Source of the DNA: Acidipropionibacterium virtanenii
GTDB lineage: Bacteria; Actinomycetota; Actinomycetes; Propionibacteriales; Propionibacteriaceae
Assembly (NCBI RefSeq): GCF_003325455.1
Contig: NZ_CP025198.1
Coordinates: 930,001 to 994,000, forward strand
Reading direction: 5' to 3'
Length of the DNA: 64,000 bases
The first letter of the stretch is position 1; each line of letters begins with the position of its first letter. Both the position numbers and the translations under genes were made by a program. The notes under the pieces are model-generated. The model had not been told where the DNA came from. It was given only the letters and a program-made list of their open reading frames with translations, and searched no databases. Below, one piece after another: positions 7,584-16,758 of this stretch.

Positions 7584-8732
7584 ATGTCCGCTGCGTGGTC
7601 AGATGCCGTCGCACCGTCGTCGGGCCCCGACGAACCGGCGCGCATCGGTGTTGTCGGCGCCGGCTGGCGCGCCGGGCTCTTCGCAACCGTGGCGCGAGCC
7701 CTGCCCCAGCATTTCCACATCGTCGCTGCGCTGACTCGCACCGAGACGACGGCCGAGGAGTTCGGGCGACGCTTCGGTATCGCGACGACCACCGACTCCG
7801 ACGCCTTCCTCGGCTCGGGGCCGATGGACTTCATCCTGGTGTGCGTGGCGCGCCAGGCGACAGTGCCCTGGGTGCTGAAGCTCGCATACCGGGGCCTTCC
7901 CGTGCTCGTCGAGACCCCTCTGGCTCCCGACGCCGACGCACTTCGGCGCCTGTTCGCGGAGCTGCCCGCCGGGGCCCGCGTCCAGTCCGCCGAGCAGTAC
8001 CGGCTGCAACCTCAGCACGCCGCCCGGCTCCACATCGCCGGATCAGGGACCCTCGGGCCGGTGCACTCGGCGCTGGTCTCGGCCGGCCACGACTACCACG
8101 GCGTCGCCCTGTTGCGAGCCGCGCTCCGGCTGGGCTTCGAGGAGGTGCGGGTGTCCGCGTCCCGTTTCGCCGACCGGGTCACGAGTTCGCTGGGTCGCGA
8201 CGGCTGGGACTCATCGCTTCAGGTGCGAGAGGTCGAGCGGTTGACGGCTCGCTTCGAGGTGCCCGGGCGAGGTCTGCTCGGCGTCTCGGACTTCTCGCAC
8301 GAGCAGTACTTCTCGCCGATCCGCAGCCGCCATGTGCAGATCGCCGGCGAGCGGGGCGAGGTGTTCGACGACGACGTCCACCTGCTCGCCGGCCCCGCCG
8401 ATCCCCTCCACCTGCGCCTGAGGCGCGACGTCACCGGCGCCGACGGCGACCTGGAGGGCAGTTTCCTGCGTCGCATCACCCTCGGAGAACGGGTGGCGTA
8501 CACCAACCCATTCGCCCCGGCCCGGCTGTCGGACGAAGAGATCGCCATCGCAACCGTGCTCTCCGCGATGGCCGGATATGTGGCCGGGGGGCCGGCCTTC
8601 TACGGCATCGCCGACGCCGCCGAGGACCAGTATCTGGCGCTGCTCGCCCACGACTCTGCCACCGACGGGCGTCCGCACGAGACCGACCCCGACCGCCCGT
8701 GGGTCGATGAGCCGAGCATGCTACGGCCGTGA
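7584..8732 (+). CDS. Gfo/Idh/MocA-family oxidoreductase
   Basis: The protein has 382 residues with an N-terminal Rossmann domain (GVVGAGWRAG near residue 20) and a LVETPLAPDAD stretch near 115, where the family usually has EKP with its catalytic lysine. Here that lysine position reads as threonine (VETP), which makes dehydrogenase activity uncertain. The C-terminal half carries the alpha/beta dimer domain of NAD(P)-dependent sugar dehydrogenases such as inositol dehydrogenase. The gene lies downstream of the SnoaL-like protein and upstream of a sugar transporter on the other strand, so a role in sugar conversion is plausible. Family assignment is good; the substrate is unknown. Confidence 0.78.
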   Translation: MSAAWSDAVAPSSGPDEPARIGVVGAGWRAGLFATVARALPQHFHIVAALTRTETTAEEFGRRFGIATTTDSDAFLGSGPMDFILVCVARQATVPWVLKLAYRGLPVLVETPLAPDADALRRLFAELPAGARVQSAEQYRLQPQHAARLHIAGSGTLGPVHSALVSAGHDYHGVALLRAALRLGFEEVRVSASRFADRVTSSLGRDGWDSSLQVREVERLTARFEVPGRGLLGVSDFSHEQYFSPIRSRHVQIAGERGEVFDDDVHLLAGPADPLHLRLRRDVTGADGDLEGSFLRRITLGERVAYTNPFAPARLSDEEIAIATVLSAMAGYVAGGPAFYGIADAAEDQYLALLAHDSATDGRPHETDPDRPWVDEPSMLRP

Positions 8733-8745
8733 GCCCACCTCCCGG

Positions 8746-8991
8746 TCAGGCCCCCGATGCCACACGGTGGACGGCCCGGTCCACCAGGCCTGGTCGCCTC
8801 CCAGCGGGACGATCACCTGGGGGACGCCGGCCCGCCAGCCGGGTCTCCCGCAGCGCGGCGCTGGATTGGAGACTCATGACGGCCCCGTCTCGCCCAGCAC
8901 CGCGAGAGCGGCCGCCGTCACGGCGTCGGTCAGCCACGGCCGGGGCGGCGCAGCGTCGCCGAGGATCCGGTGCGCAGCGGCATAGGGTATT
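8746..8991 (-). pseudogene. possible coding remnant, glycosyltransferase-like
   Basis: The ~330 bp between 8732 and 9064 hold no intact gene. On the minus strand, one frame reads GVPQVIVPLGGDQAWW around 8785-8832, and the adjacent frame continues with DRAVHRVASGA and stops. The string resembles the sugar-nucleotide-binding end of GT1-type glycosyltransferases (GVPQV..P...DQ..WA.RV). Upstream, another frame has a long protein-like stretch (GDAAPPRPWLTDAVTAAALA) ending in a stop. At least two frame changes would be needed, so if it was a gene it is now broken. This is pattern reading only. Confidence 0.3.
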
Positions 8992-9063
8992 AGAAAGCAG
9001 TCTCCAATACTGGCACGGCCTGATGCTCCGACACGGCCGAACTCCCGGATAGACCCGCAGAAT

Positions 9064-10584
9064 TCAAGCGGTCGCGGGTGCCGGCGGTGTTGCTTCCGGG
9101 TTGTCCTCCCCGAGGGCGTCGTCCATGTCCTCGAGGGTGCGGCCCTTGGTCTCCGTGAGCCATTTCGCCACGAAGATCAGTGAGATGAGTGCGAACCCGG
9201 TGTAGATGCCGTAGGCGAGACCGAGAGAGACGTCCTTGAGGCCGGGGAAGGTGACGGTCACGATCCAGTTGGCGACCCACTGCCCGGCGGCAGCGAGGGA
9301 GAGCGCGGCGCCGCGGATGCGGTTCGGGAACATCTCGCCGAGCAGGACCCAGATCACCGGGCCCCATGACATGCCGAAGGCGATGACGAAAACGTTCGCG
9401 GCGACCAGGGCGATGGGGCCGGCGGCGCCGTTGAGGACCGGCGCGAGTTCGCCTGTGGCGGCGTCCAGAACCATGGGAGCGGTGCCGAAGCAGATCGCCA
9501 GGGCGGCGAGCGAGACCGTCATCCCGACAGATCCGATGATCAGCAGGAGTTTGCGGCCGATCCGGTCGACCAGCAGGATCGCAACGATGGTGGTCGCGAT
9601 GTTGACCACCGAGGTGATGACCGAGATCGTGAACGCCGAGGAGGTGTCGAAGCCGACCGCCATCCACAGGGTGTTCGAGTAGTAGAAGATGACGTTGATG
9701 CCGACGAACTGCTGCAGCATCGAGGCGATGAGGCCGATCCAGACGATGGGGTAGATCTTGCCGGTATGGCTGTTGCGCAGGTCGCGCCAGGAGGGTTTGG
9801 TCTCTCCGGCGAGGCTGCTCTGGATGCGGTGGATGGTGATCTCGAGGTTCTTCTCGCCGAGCAGCAGCGTGAGGACCTTGCGGGCTTCGGGGATACGGTG
9901 GGCGGCCACCAGGAAGCGCGGCGACTCCGGAATGGTGAAGGCGAGGACGCCGTAGACGATGGCCGGCAGGGCCAGGACGAGGAACATCCACCGCCAGGCC
10001 TCCAGGCCGAACCAGAGCATGCCATCGGGCTGGCCGGTGGGTGTGGCGTGGACCAGGAGGGCATCGACCAGCAGGGAGAGGAAGATGCCGGTGACGATGG
10101 CGAGCTGCTGCAGGGAGCCGAGCCTGCCGCGGATTCGAGGCGGGGAGACCTCGGCGATGTAGGCGGGTGCGATGACCGACGCGAAGCCGACGCCCGCGCC
10201 GCCGATGATGCGGAAGACGACGAACATCACGAGCCCCGCCGTCGTCTCCGGGGCGAGCACGCAGCCCACGGCACTGAGGATGAAGAGCCCGGCCGCGATC
10301 TTCATCACCATCAGGCGGCCGACGCGATCGGCGAGACGGCCGGCGGTCATCGCACCGGCGGCGGCGCCGATGAGGGCTGCGGCAACGGCGAAGCCGAGGG
10401 CGCCCGCACCGATATGCCAGACCTCCCCGATGGCCGAGACCGCGCCGTTGATGACGGCACTGTCATAGCCGAAGAGCAGGCCGCCGAGCGCGGCGACCGA
10501 GGCGATCCGGACGACGCCCCTGGCATCGCCCCCGTCCTCATCCATGTCCGAGGACCCGTCCAGGACGGCTGCGTGTTCACTCAT
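9064..10584 (-). CDS. sugar-porter MFS transporter (sugar:proton symporter)
   Basis: The protein has 506 residues and twelve predicted membrane helices. It shows the sugar-porter signatures: a GYDSAVINGA motif in helix 1, GRLADRVGR between helices 2 and 3, a PESPRFL motif before the central loop, the QQFVGINVIFYYS motif in helix 7 and a final ETKGRTLEDMD at the C-terminus. The family (XylE, AraE, IolT, GlcP) imports hexoses, pentoses or inositol with protons. AGGAGG stands 9 nt before the ATG. A CGTAAA/TTTACG dyad near 10703-10742 lies in the upstream gap and could be an operator. The neighbouring Gfo/Idh oxidoreductase hints at inositol or a related sugar, but this is a guess. Confidence 0.92.
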   Translation of the reverse strand: MSEHAAVLDGSSDMDEDGGDARGVVRIASVAALGGLLFGYDSAVINGAVSAIGEVWHIGAGALGFAVAAALIGAAAGAMTAGRLADRVGRLMVMKIAAGLFILSAVGCVLAPETTAGLVMFVVFRIIGGAGVGFASVIAPAYIAEVSPPRIRGRLGSLQQLAIVTGIFLSLLVDALLVHATPTGQPDGMLWFGLEAWRWMFLVLALPAIVYGVLAFTIPESPRFLVAAHRIPEARKVLTLLLGEKNLEITIHRIQSSLAGETKPSWRDLRNSHTGKIYPIVWIGLIASMLQQFVGINVIFYYSNTLWMAVGFDTSSAFTISVITSVVNIATTIVAILLVDRIGRKLLLIIGSVGMTVSLAALAICFGTAPMVLDAATGELAPVLNGAAGPIALVAANVFVIAFGMSWGPVIWVLLGEMFPNRIRGAALSLAAAGQWVANWIVTVTFPGLKDVSLGLAYGIYTGFALISLIFVAKWLTETKGRTLEDMDDALGEDNPEATPPAPATA

Positions 10585-10737
10585 GAGGTATGTGTCCTCC
10601 TCTGGACAGGGACGGGAACCGGATCAGTCCATCCGCGGGGCGACGACCACGCCGTTGCCGGGTCGCCATCGGCCTGGCACCGGAGATACTGCTGTCCCGA
10701 GACAGCGTAAATTGAAACGTCGCACAGTGCAGGTGTT

Positions 10738-11724
10738 TTACGGCTCTTCCAAACGGAGGGAGCTGGATCCGGTGGCGTCCATCAGTCGTGAGGCATGGCG
10801 CGACAGGTATTTCCGGTAGTCCTCAGGTGATTCGACGGTGAAGTCGACGTCGGAGAGGGTGAGCACGACGGTGAGCCACTGGTAGGAGTCGACGTGCGCC
10901 ACGTAGCGGCAGCTGTCGTCGCCGAGCGGCTCGAGGGTCCCGTCGACGCGGTAGAGCCTGGACGCGGCATCGGTTGCGCCGGCGTGCAGCGTGAGGACGA
11001 CGGTGAGTTCGGGGACGCCGCGGAAGTGCTCGCGCAGGTAGGTCTGGAGGTCCTCGGCGGGTAACGGCCGGCGAGGGAGCGGTCCGCCCTCCTCGGGGTC
11101 TCCGATGATGCGGTCGAGGCGGAAGGTGCGCCAGTCGTGGCGGTCGAGGTCCCATGCGAACAGGTACCAGCGCTGCTTGAGCCGCAGCAGCCGGACAGGG
11201 CCGACCTCCCGCTCAGCAGTACCGGTGCGGCTCTCATAGCCGAAGGAGACCGTCGTGGACCGTGACGCGGCCCGGGTGAGCGTGGCCAGGAGCGCGGGTG
11301 CGGGGAGCGCGACCGAGGTGGCGGAGATCTCGACGGCGTCGAGCAGCTCATCGGTGGTCCGCCGCAGCCGGGGCGGAAGGAGCCGTCGGAGCTTGTCGGC
11401 GGCCCGTCCGGCGGCCTCGGCCGTGGCACCGGAACCGGCGCCCCCGGCTGCGGCGAGCCGCAGACCCAGCACGGTGGCGATCGCCTCGTCGTCCTCGAGC
11501 ATGAGGGGCGGCAGCGCCCGTCCCGCGACGAGCCGGTAGTGGCCGCCGGGCCCCCGGGCGCTCTGGACGGGGTAGCCGAGCTCCCGGAGGAAGCCGATGT
11601 CGCGGCGCAACGTCCTGGGCGTGGTCGCGGTCGCCCGCGCGAGATCGGCGGCCGGCCACTGCCGTCCGGTCTGCAGCAGCGACAGCAGCCGGAGCATGCG
11701 CTCGCGCGGCGTCCGGGACGACAT
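10738..11724 (-). CDS. WYL-domain transcriptional regulator
   Basis: I start the gene at ATG 11724, behind GGAGAGGGG, giving 328 residues. A far longer frame to 12549 runs antisense through the UvrA-like gene and is not credible. Residues ~5-60 form a winged HTH_11 domain (ARATATTPRTLRRDIGFLRE). Residues ~140-220 are the WYL domain (VGPVRLLRLKQRWYLFAWDL), with the family WYL triad present as WYL in QRWYLFA. A C-terminal WCX-like domain follows. WYL regulators often bind nucleic-acid-type ligands and control DNA damage or defence genes. The gene is divergent from the UvrA-like gene across a perfect inverted repeat at 11743-11777, its probable operator. Confidence 0.9.
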   Translation of the reverse strand: MSSRTPRERMLRLLSLLQTGRQWPAADLARATATTPRTLRRDIGFLRELGYPVQSARGPGGHYRLVAGRALPPLMLEDDEAIATVLGLRLAAAGGAGSGATAEAAGRAADKLRRLLPPRLRRTTDELLDAVEISATSVALPAPALLATLTRAASRSTTVSFGYESRTGTAEREVGPVRLLRLKQRWYLFAWDLDRHDWRTFRLDRIIGDPEEGGPLPRRPLPAEDLQTYLREHFRGVPELTVVLTLHAGATDAASRLYRVDGTLEPLGDDSCRYVAHVDSYQWLTVVLTLSDVDFTVESPEDYRKYLSRHASRLMDATGSSSLRLEEP

Positions 11725-11742
11725 GCGATCCCCTCTCCATCG

Positions 11743-11777
11743 GATCAGTTGTGGACAGTTCCTGACCACAACTGATC
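11743..11777. promoter_or_regulatory. perfect 12-bp inverted repeat between WYL regulator and UvrA-like gene
   Basis: GATCAGTTGTGG at 11743-11754 and CCACAACTGATC at 11766-11777 are exact reverse complements separated by 11 bp. The repeat starts 18 bp from the WYL regulator start and ends 13 bp before the ATG of the UvrA-like gene. That position would let a bound dimer block both promoters, so it is the likely operator of the WYL protein. No clear Shine-Dalgarno precedes the ATG at 11791, so the message may be leaderless or nearly so. Confidence 0.75.
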
Positions 11778-11790
11778 GTAGCGTGGACGC

Positions 11791-14142
11791 ATGACTGGAC
11801 AGACACCGCAGGAGCTCACCGGCCGGGCGGGCTGGATCACCGTCGAAGGCGCGCGCACGAACAACCTGAGGAGCGTCTCGGTGCGGGTGCCAAAGCACCG
11901 GATCACGGTGTTCACCGGCGTCTCCGGATCGGGGAAGTCGTCGCTGGCCTTCGGCACGATCGCCGCGGAGGCCCAGCGGCTGGTGGCGGACTCCTATCCG
12001 CTGTTCGTGCGCAACCGGCTGCGACGGATCGGGCGCGCAGACGTCGATCGCGTCGACGGGCTGATGTTCACCACGGTGGTGGACCAGCGGCCGTTCACCG
12101 GCAACGCCCGCTCGACGGTGGGAACGGCCACCGACATCGCCCCGCTGCTGCGCATGCTGTTCTCCCGCATCGGGGCGCCCTCGGCCGGCTACTCCCCGGC
12201 CTACTCGTTCAACGACCCGTCCGGCATGTGCCCGGCCTGCGAGGGCCTGGGGACGGTCGACGACATCGACCTGGACGCCCTGCTGGACCGGACGAAGAGC
12301 CTCAACGAGGGCGCCATCCGCTTCTCGACGTTCAGGCCGGGCACCTACCGGTGGAAGCGCATGGTGCACTCGGGTCTCGTCGATCCCGACGTGCCGCTGT
12401 CCCAGCTGCCCGAGGCCGACCTGCACACCCTGCTGCATGCCGAGGACCTGCCCCTGGAGCACCCCGACCCGCAGTACCCGAAGTCCAGCAACTTCGACGG
12501 CGTCATTCCCAGACTGCGCGACTCCTATCTGCGCAGGACGCCGTCCCACCTCACCGAGGACATCAAGGAGGGGCTGGCCCGCATCGTCACCCGGCGCGTC
12601 TGCCCGGAGTGCGGCGGCGCACGCCTCAACGCCGCCGCGCGGTCGAGTCTCATCGACGGGCGCTCGATCGCCGACTGGCAGGAGATGCCGATCGGCGAGC
12701 TACGGCCGGTCGTCTCCCGGGTCCACGACGCCCGCGTGACCCCGCTGGTAGAGGCGATCGGGGAGCGCTGCGCGGCAATGGATGCGGTCGGGCTGGGCTA
12801 TCTGAGTCTGGACCGCCTCTCGACGACGCTGTCGGGCGGGGAGGCCCAGCGCGTGAAGATCGTCCGCCACCTCGGCAGCGCCCTGAGCGACGTCTGCTAT
12901 GTCTTCGACGAGCCCAGCGCCGGTCTGCACCCCCACGACGTCCACCGGCTCCTCGCGCTGCTGGCCCGGCTGCGCGACGCCCACAACACCGTTCTGGTCG
13001 TCGAGCACCATCCCGCCGTCATCGCCGCCGCCGACCATGTCGTCGACCTGGGGCCGGGCGCGGGGACGGCCGGGGGACGGATCCAGTTCCAGGGCCCGCC
13101 ACGGGCCCTCGCACGCTCCACGACCATGACCGGCCGGATGCTGCGCGATCCTGTCCGGCTCAACACCCGGCCACGCCCGCCTACCGGGAGGGTCACTATT
13201 GAGCACGCGAGGATGCACAACCTGCGCGACGTCACCGTTGACGTGCCGCTCGGCGTCCTCACCGCGGTGTCCGGGGTCGCCGGATCGGGAAAGAGCAGCC
13301 TGATGGCCGACGAGCTCGTCCGCCAGCACACGGAATTCGCCCTCATCGGCCAGGAACCGCTGCACGGCGGCGGCAGGTCCACGCCCGCCACGGTGATGGG
13401 CGTCGCCGAGCCCGTCCGCGACGCATTCGCCGCCGCGACCGGCATGGCGCCCTCCTGGTTCAGCGCCAACGGACGCGGCGGCTGCCAGGCATGCAGGGGC
13501 AGGGGCGTCGTCACCACCGATCTCGCCTTCCTCGACGACGTCGTCACCACCTGCGAGGCCTGCGGCGGCTCACGCTTCAACCCGACCGCGCTGGCCGCGA
13601 CCCTGGACGGGCAGACCATCGCCGACGTGCTGGCCATGAACGCCGGCCGGGCCGCGGAGTTGATGGCCTCCGACGCCCGGATCTCCGGGCGGCTGGGATG
13701 GCTGGAGGACGTGGGGCTCGGCTATCTGGCCATCGGGCAGGGCGCCGACACCCTGTCGGGAGGGGAGCGCCAACGGCTCCTGCTGGCCCGCCACCTCGCC
13801 GACACCCCGGCGGCCTCGCGACTGCGCATCGTCCTGGACGAGCCCACCGCAGGCCTGCACGGGGCAGACATCGACCGACTCCTCGTGCTGTTCGACCGGC
13901 TCGTCGACGAGGGGGCCACGATCATCGCGATCGAGCACAACCTGCGCGTCATCGCCCACGCCGACCACGTCATCGACATCGGCCCGGGAGCCGGGCACGA
14001 GGGCGGCACCGTCGTCCACGAGGGACCGCCCGCGGACCTGACGACGGCGGCGCGCTCCCTGACCGGCAGATACCTCCGCAGGACCCTGCCGACTCCCCTC
14101 CGGCCCGTGCAGCTCGCCGACCGGACAGGATCCCGGTCATGA
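11791..14142 (+). CDS. UvrA-like ABC protein (short UvrA2/DrrC type)
   Basis: The protein has 783 residues against ~950 for housekeeping UvrA, and carries two ABC ATPase halves. The first has Walker A GVSGSGKSSLAF near residue 50 and LSGGEAQRVK near 350. The second has GVAGSGKSS near 490 and LSGGERQRLL near 655. Zinc CxxC motifs occur at CPACEGLG, CPECGG, CQACRG and CEACGG. A UvrB-binding domain appears shortened. Such paralogues act in resistance to DNA-binding drugs (DrrC in Streptomyces peucetius) or have accessory repair roles. It is divergent from a WYL regulator with a shared operator, so it is probably induced by damage or drug. Whether it works with UvrB is unclear. Confidence 0.88.
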   Translation: MTGQTPQELTGRAGWITVEGARTNNLRSVSVRVPKHRITVFTGVSGSGKSSLAFGTIAAEAQRLVADSYPLFVRNRLRRIGRADVDRVDGLMFTTVVDQRPFTGNARSTVGTATDIAPLLRMLFSRIGAPSAGYSPAYSFNDPSGMCPACEGLGTVDDIDLDALLDRTKSLNEGAIRFSTFRPGTYRWKRMVHSGLVDPDVPLSQLPEADLHTLLHAEDLPLEHPDPQYPKSSNFDGVIPRLRDSYLRRTPSHLTEDIKEGLARIVTRRVCPECGGARLNAAARSSLIDGRSIADWQEMPIGELRPVVSRVHDARVTPLVEAIGERCAAMDAVGLGYLSLDRLSTTLSGGEAQRVKIVRHLGSALSDVCYVFDEPSAGLHPHDVHRLLALLARLRDAHNTVLVVEHHPAVIAAADHVVDLGPGAGTAGGRIQFQGPPRALARSTTMTGRMLRDPVRLNTRPRPPTGRVTIEHARMHNLRDVTVDVPLGVLTAVSGVAGSGKSSLMADELVRQHTEFALIGQEPLHGGGRSTPATVMGVAEPVRDAFAAATGMAPSWFSANGRGGCQACRGRGVVTTDLAFLDDVVTTCEACGGSRFNPTALAATLDGQTIADVLAMNAGRAAELMASDARISGRLGWLEDVGLGYLAIGQGADTLSGGERQRLLLARHLADTPAASRLRIVLDEPTAGLHGADIDRLLVLFDRLVDEGATIIAIEHNLRVIAHADHVIDIGPGAGHEGGTVVHEGPPADLTTAARSLTGRYLRRTLPTPLRPVQLADRTGSRS

Positions 14143-14251
14143 CACGCCCGGGTGATATACAGGCGCGATTCGACGGTGCCGTCGATCGCCGGGGATCCCG
14201 AGGATTCCGGCGGCCCGGGGCGGCGGCACCGCAGAATCCGGGAGGTCACTG

Positions 14252-15262
14252 ATGACCGTCGATGAATACCTGAGTGCTCCGGCAACAGGGCCGGGCTCGA
14301 CCGCCCGCCGTCACGGGAGGGCCCGTCTGGTGATCGGCTATCTGTCGATCGCGGCGATCCTGCCGTACTTCATTCTCAAACTGGCCTGGGTCGCCGGATC
14401 CACGGCCGGCATTGCGACGGCATCACCGATCGACGCAGACGTCCTTTGGGGAGGCAATGCGGTCACCATGGCGTTGGAGGTCGTCGCCGCGTTCATCATT
14501 CTGGCGTTCACCCATTCCTGGGGTCTGCGCGCCCCGGCCTGGCTCGTCCTGGCGCCCGCATGGGTGGGCACGGGGCTGCTCGCACCCTTCGTCGTTACCG
14601 GACCCGTCGTGGCCGGGTCCGGGTCGGGCGGGGACGGATCTCTGGCGCCGTGGGTGGGACCGCTGGTCTACCTCGGCTTCGGGGCCCAGGCGATCGGCAT
14701 CGCCGTCACCTTCATCCTCTACGTGCGCGCCCGGTGGCCTCAGGCCCTCGGCGGGCGGATGCGCGACCGTTCTGGCGGGCCGTACCAGCCGGCCCTGGTT
14801 TTCCTCCTCGGGGTGATGATCGCACTGCTGGCCGTGGTGACCGCGACCCGCGTGATCTGGGCCGCGGGATCGGACTCCGGGCTGTCCGCCGACCAGATCG
14901 CCAACAGGGGCGCAGCGGAATGGACGGCCGACGCCGGCACCGCGCTGTTCGCCGTCGCCGCCGCGATCGGCCTGTGGATACTGGTCCGCCGGCGCCCGGG
15001 ACGGATGCCGACATGGGTGCCGCTCGCCATGGCATGGATCGGCGGCGGCGCCGTCTTCGGCACCGGCCTCTACCCGATGGTGCTCCTGCTCATCGGAACG
15101 GCCGGGCTCGGCCCGGCCGGCTCCGGGGAGGGCCTGGTGCCCTTCGTGAACCTTACCCAGGTGGTTGTCGGCACGGTGGCCGCCGTCACCGGGATCTTCC
15201 TGCTCGTCGATCTCAATGGGCCGGCTGGCGGGGCTCAGATCCCGTCAGCGTCCCGGGAGTAG
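14252..15262 (+). CDS. multi-pass membrane protein of unknown function
   Basis: The protein has 336 residues and about eight hydrophobic helices, for example at ~30-50, 65-90, 100-120, 135-160, 175-200, 225-245, 255-280 and 300-320. A good GGGAGG site stands before the ATG. I recognise no family motif. It lies 109 bp downstream of the UvrA-like gene on the same strand. The gap has GC-rich dyads, so it may have its own promoter. Its last 28 bp overlap the 3' end of the convergent dihydrofolate-reductase-like gene, which suggests antisense overlap of the two transcripts. Confidence 0.75.
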   Translation: MTVDEYLSAPATGPGSTARRHGRARLVIGYLSIAAILPYFILKLAWVAGSTAGIATASPIDADVLWGGNAVTMALEVVAAFIILAFTHSWGLRAPAWLVLAPAWVGTGLLAPFVVTGPVVAGSGSGGDGSLAPWVGPLVYLGFGAQAIGIAVTFILYVRARWPQALGGRMRDRSGGPYQPALVFLLGVMIALLAVVTATRVIWAAGSDSGLSADQIANRGAAEWTADAGTALFAVAAAIGLWILVRRRPGRMPTWVPLAMAWIGGGAVFGTGLYPMVLLLIGTAGLGPAGSGEGLVPFVNLTQVVVGTVAAVTGIFLLVDLNGPAGGAQIPSASRE

Positions 15263-15906
15263 TCGACGACGTAGCGCAGATGAAGGGCCTGCGCTCCCTG
15301 GAGGGCGCTGATCGGTCGCAGCTCGAGCTGCTCGGCCGGCAGCCCGTCGAAGAGTCGCCGTCCCTGTCCCAGCAGCACTGGGATCAGATGAAGCTGGATC
15401 TCGTCGAGCAGGCCCGCGCGCAGCATGCGCTGCGCCACACCGGCGCCGTGGACCATGATATTGCGCCCTCCGGCCGCGGCCTTCGCCCGATGCACGGCGT
15501 CATCCAGGTCGCTGATGTAGGTGACCAGCGGGTATCCCGCGAACTCGGCCGGAGCCGGATGACGACTCAGGATGAAGATCGGCACGCCGTCATGGTGGTC
15601 GCCGCCCCAGCCGTCGGCGGTCTCGAAGGTGCCGCGGCCTGCGAGCACCGCCCCGGTCGACAGGAACTCGTCCCACACCTGCCGGTCGACGCCGGTGAGG
15701 CGTTCGGCGATCGCGCGGCCGTCGTTGACGCCGCGGTCGCCGAACCACTCGTCGTCCTGCCGGTCGTTCCGGCCGGGTCCTCTGGGGCCGAACACCCATT
15801 CGTGCAGGCGCTCACCGCCATCGCCCAGCCCGTTCCGCCGGGTTTCGTTGGGGCCGGCGATGAAGCCGTCCACCGACATCGACATGTACAGCACGGTCGC
15901 CGACAT
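15235..15906 (-). CDS. dihydrofolate reductase/RibD C-terminal-type protein
   Basis: Start at ATG 15906 with AGGAGG 7 nt upstream; a longer frame to 16362 lies antisense to the TetR gene. The 223-residue protein begins with a strand (ATVLYMSMSVDGFIAGPN), the standard opening of the RibD_C/DHFR-like family. It has a GRGTFETADGWGGDH segment near 95 and a VHGAGVAQRMLRAGLLDEIQ segment near 160, which in this family binds NADPH. Proteins of this group reduce unknown pteridine- or riboflavin-like substrates and are often regulated by TetR or ArsR genes. It is 58 bp downstream of the TetR gene on the same strand and may be co-transcribed with it. Confidence 0.87.
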   Translation of the reverse strand: MSATVLYMSMSVDGFIAGPNETRRNGLGDGGERLHEWVFGPRGPGRNDRQDDEWFGDRGVNDGRAIAERLTGVDRQVWDEFLSTGAVLAGRGTFETADGWGGDHHDGVPIFILSRHPAPAEFAGYPLVTYISDLDDAVHRAKAAAGGRNIMVHGAGVAQRMLRAGLLDEIQLHLIPVLLGQGRRLFDGLPAEQLELRPISALQGAQALHLRYVVDYSRDADGI

Positions 15907-15964
15907 CACGCACCTCCTGTTGCGGGTCGCACCGATCCGGTGCCGGATGAAGAACCTGCTCCCA

Positions 15965-16735
15965 TCATCCCCGGGCGGGGTCATCTCGCGGGTACCGATG
16001 CGGCCCGGGATGCGCCTCGTCGGCCTCGATGATCTCCGCAAGGCCCGCGAGCACCCGGTCGAGGCCGAATGCCCATGCCTGGGAGGCGCTGTACGGTGCG
16101 CCCATGTGTTCCCCTGCGGCCTGCCCGATTCTGCGCGCCAGCGGAAACCCGTCAGCGAGGTAGTGCTGAAGGCCGGCGGCCGATTGCGCCCAGATCGGCT
16201 CGAAGCTGCTTGAGGACTCCAGCCGTGAGGCGGCGCTGGAGGCGACGAAGTCGAGCAGGAAGGTGAGTGCGGCGTCGCGCTGCACGTCGTCGAGGGGTGT
16301 TCCGTCGAAGATGTGGAGCTCGTGGTCGTACTTGGTGATCGTCCCGGGGCCCAGGGCGACACGGGGATCGCGGACGTCCAGGAGCCACCGGTGGGCCAGG
16401 AACAGGGCCAGGTTGGCCTCCGCCGTCCGCGTTGCGCGCCTCCGCCAGCCCGACCGTCCGAAGGACGGCAGGGGCATCCCGGCGTGGGCGGCGTCCGCCA
16501 TGAGGACCACCAGGTCCGCGCGGGTGGTCACATGCGTGTAGATCGACATCGGCGAGACTCCCAGGGACGCGGCCAGGGAGCGCATCGTCAGGGAGCCCAG
16601 CCCGGACTCGTCGGCCAGTGCCATGGCCCGGCTGACGACATCGGAGAGCGAGTGCCTGGCGCGCGGCCCCCTGCTGCCGGTGGAGGGGGCGTCCGGGTGC
16701 TCGCGCCAGAGCAGATCGATCAGCGGTCCGGGCAT
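15965..16735 (-). CDS. TetR-family transcriptional regulator
   Basis: Start at ATG 16735 behind AGGAG; the 256-residue protein has an N-terminal DNA-binding domain at ~30-75 (SLTMRSLAASLGVSPMSIYT followed by HV) and a long ligand domain of the TetR_C type. The extra ~25 residues ahead of the HTH fit regulators of the TetR/ActII group that control drug transport or detoxification. It is divergent from the VOC gene at 16797. The 61-bp gap holds a perfect 15-bp palindrome (16759-16773), which very likely is its operator and controls both directions. Ligand unknown. Confidence 0.9.
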   Translation of the reverse strand: MPGPLIDLLWREHPDAPSTGSRGPRARHSLSDVVSRAMALADESGLGSLTMRSLAASLGVSPMSIYTHVTTRADLVVLMADAAHAGMPLPSFGRSGWRRRATRTAEANLALFLAHRWLLDVRDPRVALGPGTITKYDHELHIFDGTPLDDVQRDAALTFLLDFVASSAASRLESSSSFEPIWAQSAAGLQHYLADGFPLARRIGQAAGEHMGAPYSASQAWAFGLDRVLAGLAEIIEADEAHPGPHRYPRDDPARG

Positions 16736-16758
16736 GGGCTTCTCCTGACACTCATTTC

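Noticed and set aside
11725-12549. Long in-frame N-terminal extension of the WYL regulator on the minus strand
   Set aside because: It runs antisense through the UvrA-like gene and the shared operator, has no ribosome site, and looks compositionally biased (Arg/Gly/Val-rich). The start at 11724 has a good site.
15907-16362. N-terminal extension of the dihydrofolate-reductase-like protein
   Set aside because: It is antisense-type, Ser/Pro/Thr-rich shadow sequence inside the TetR gene; ATG 15906 has AGGAGG at proper distance.
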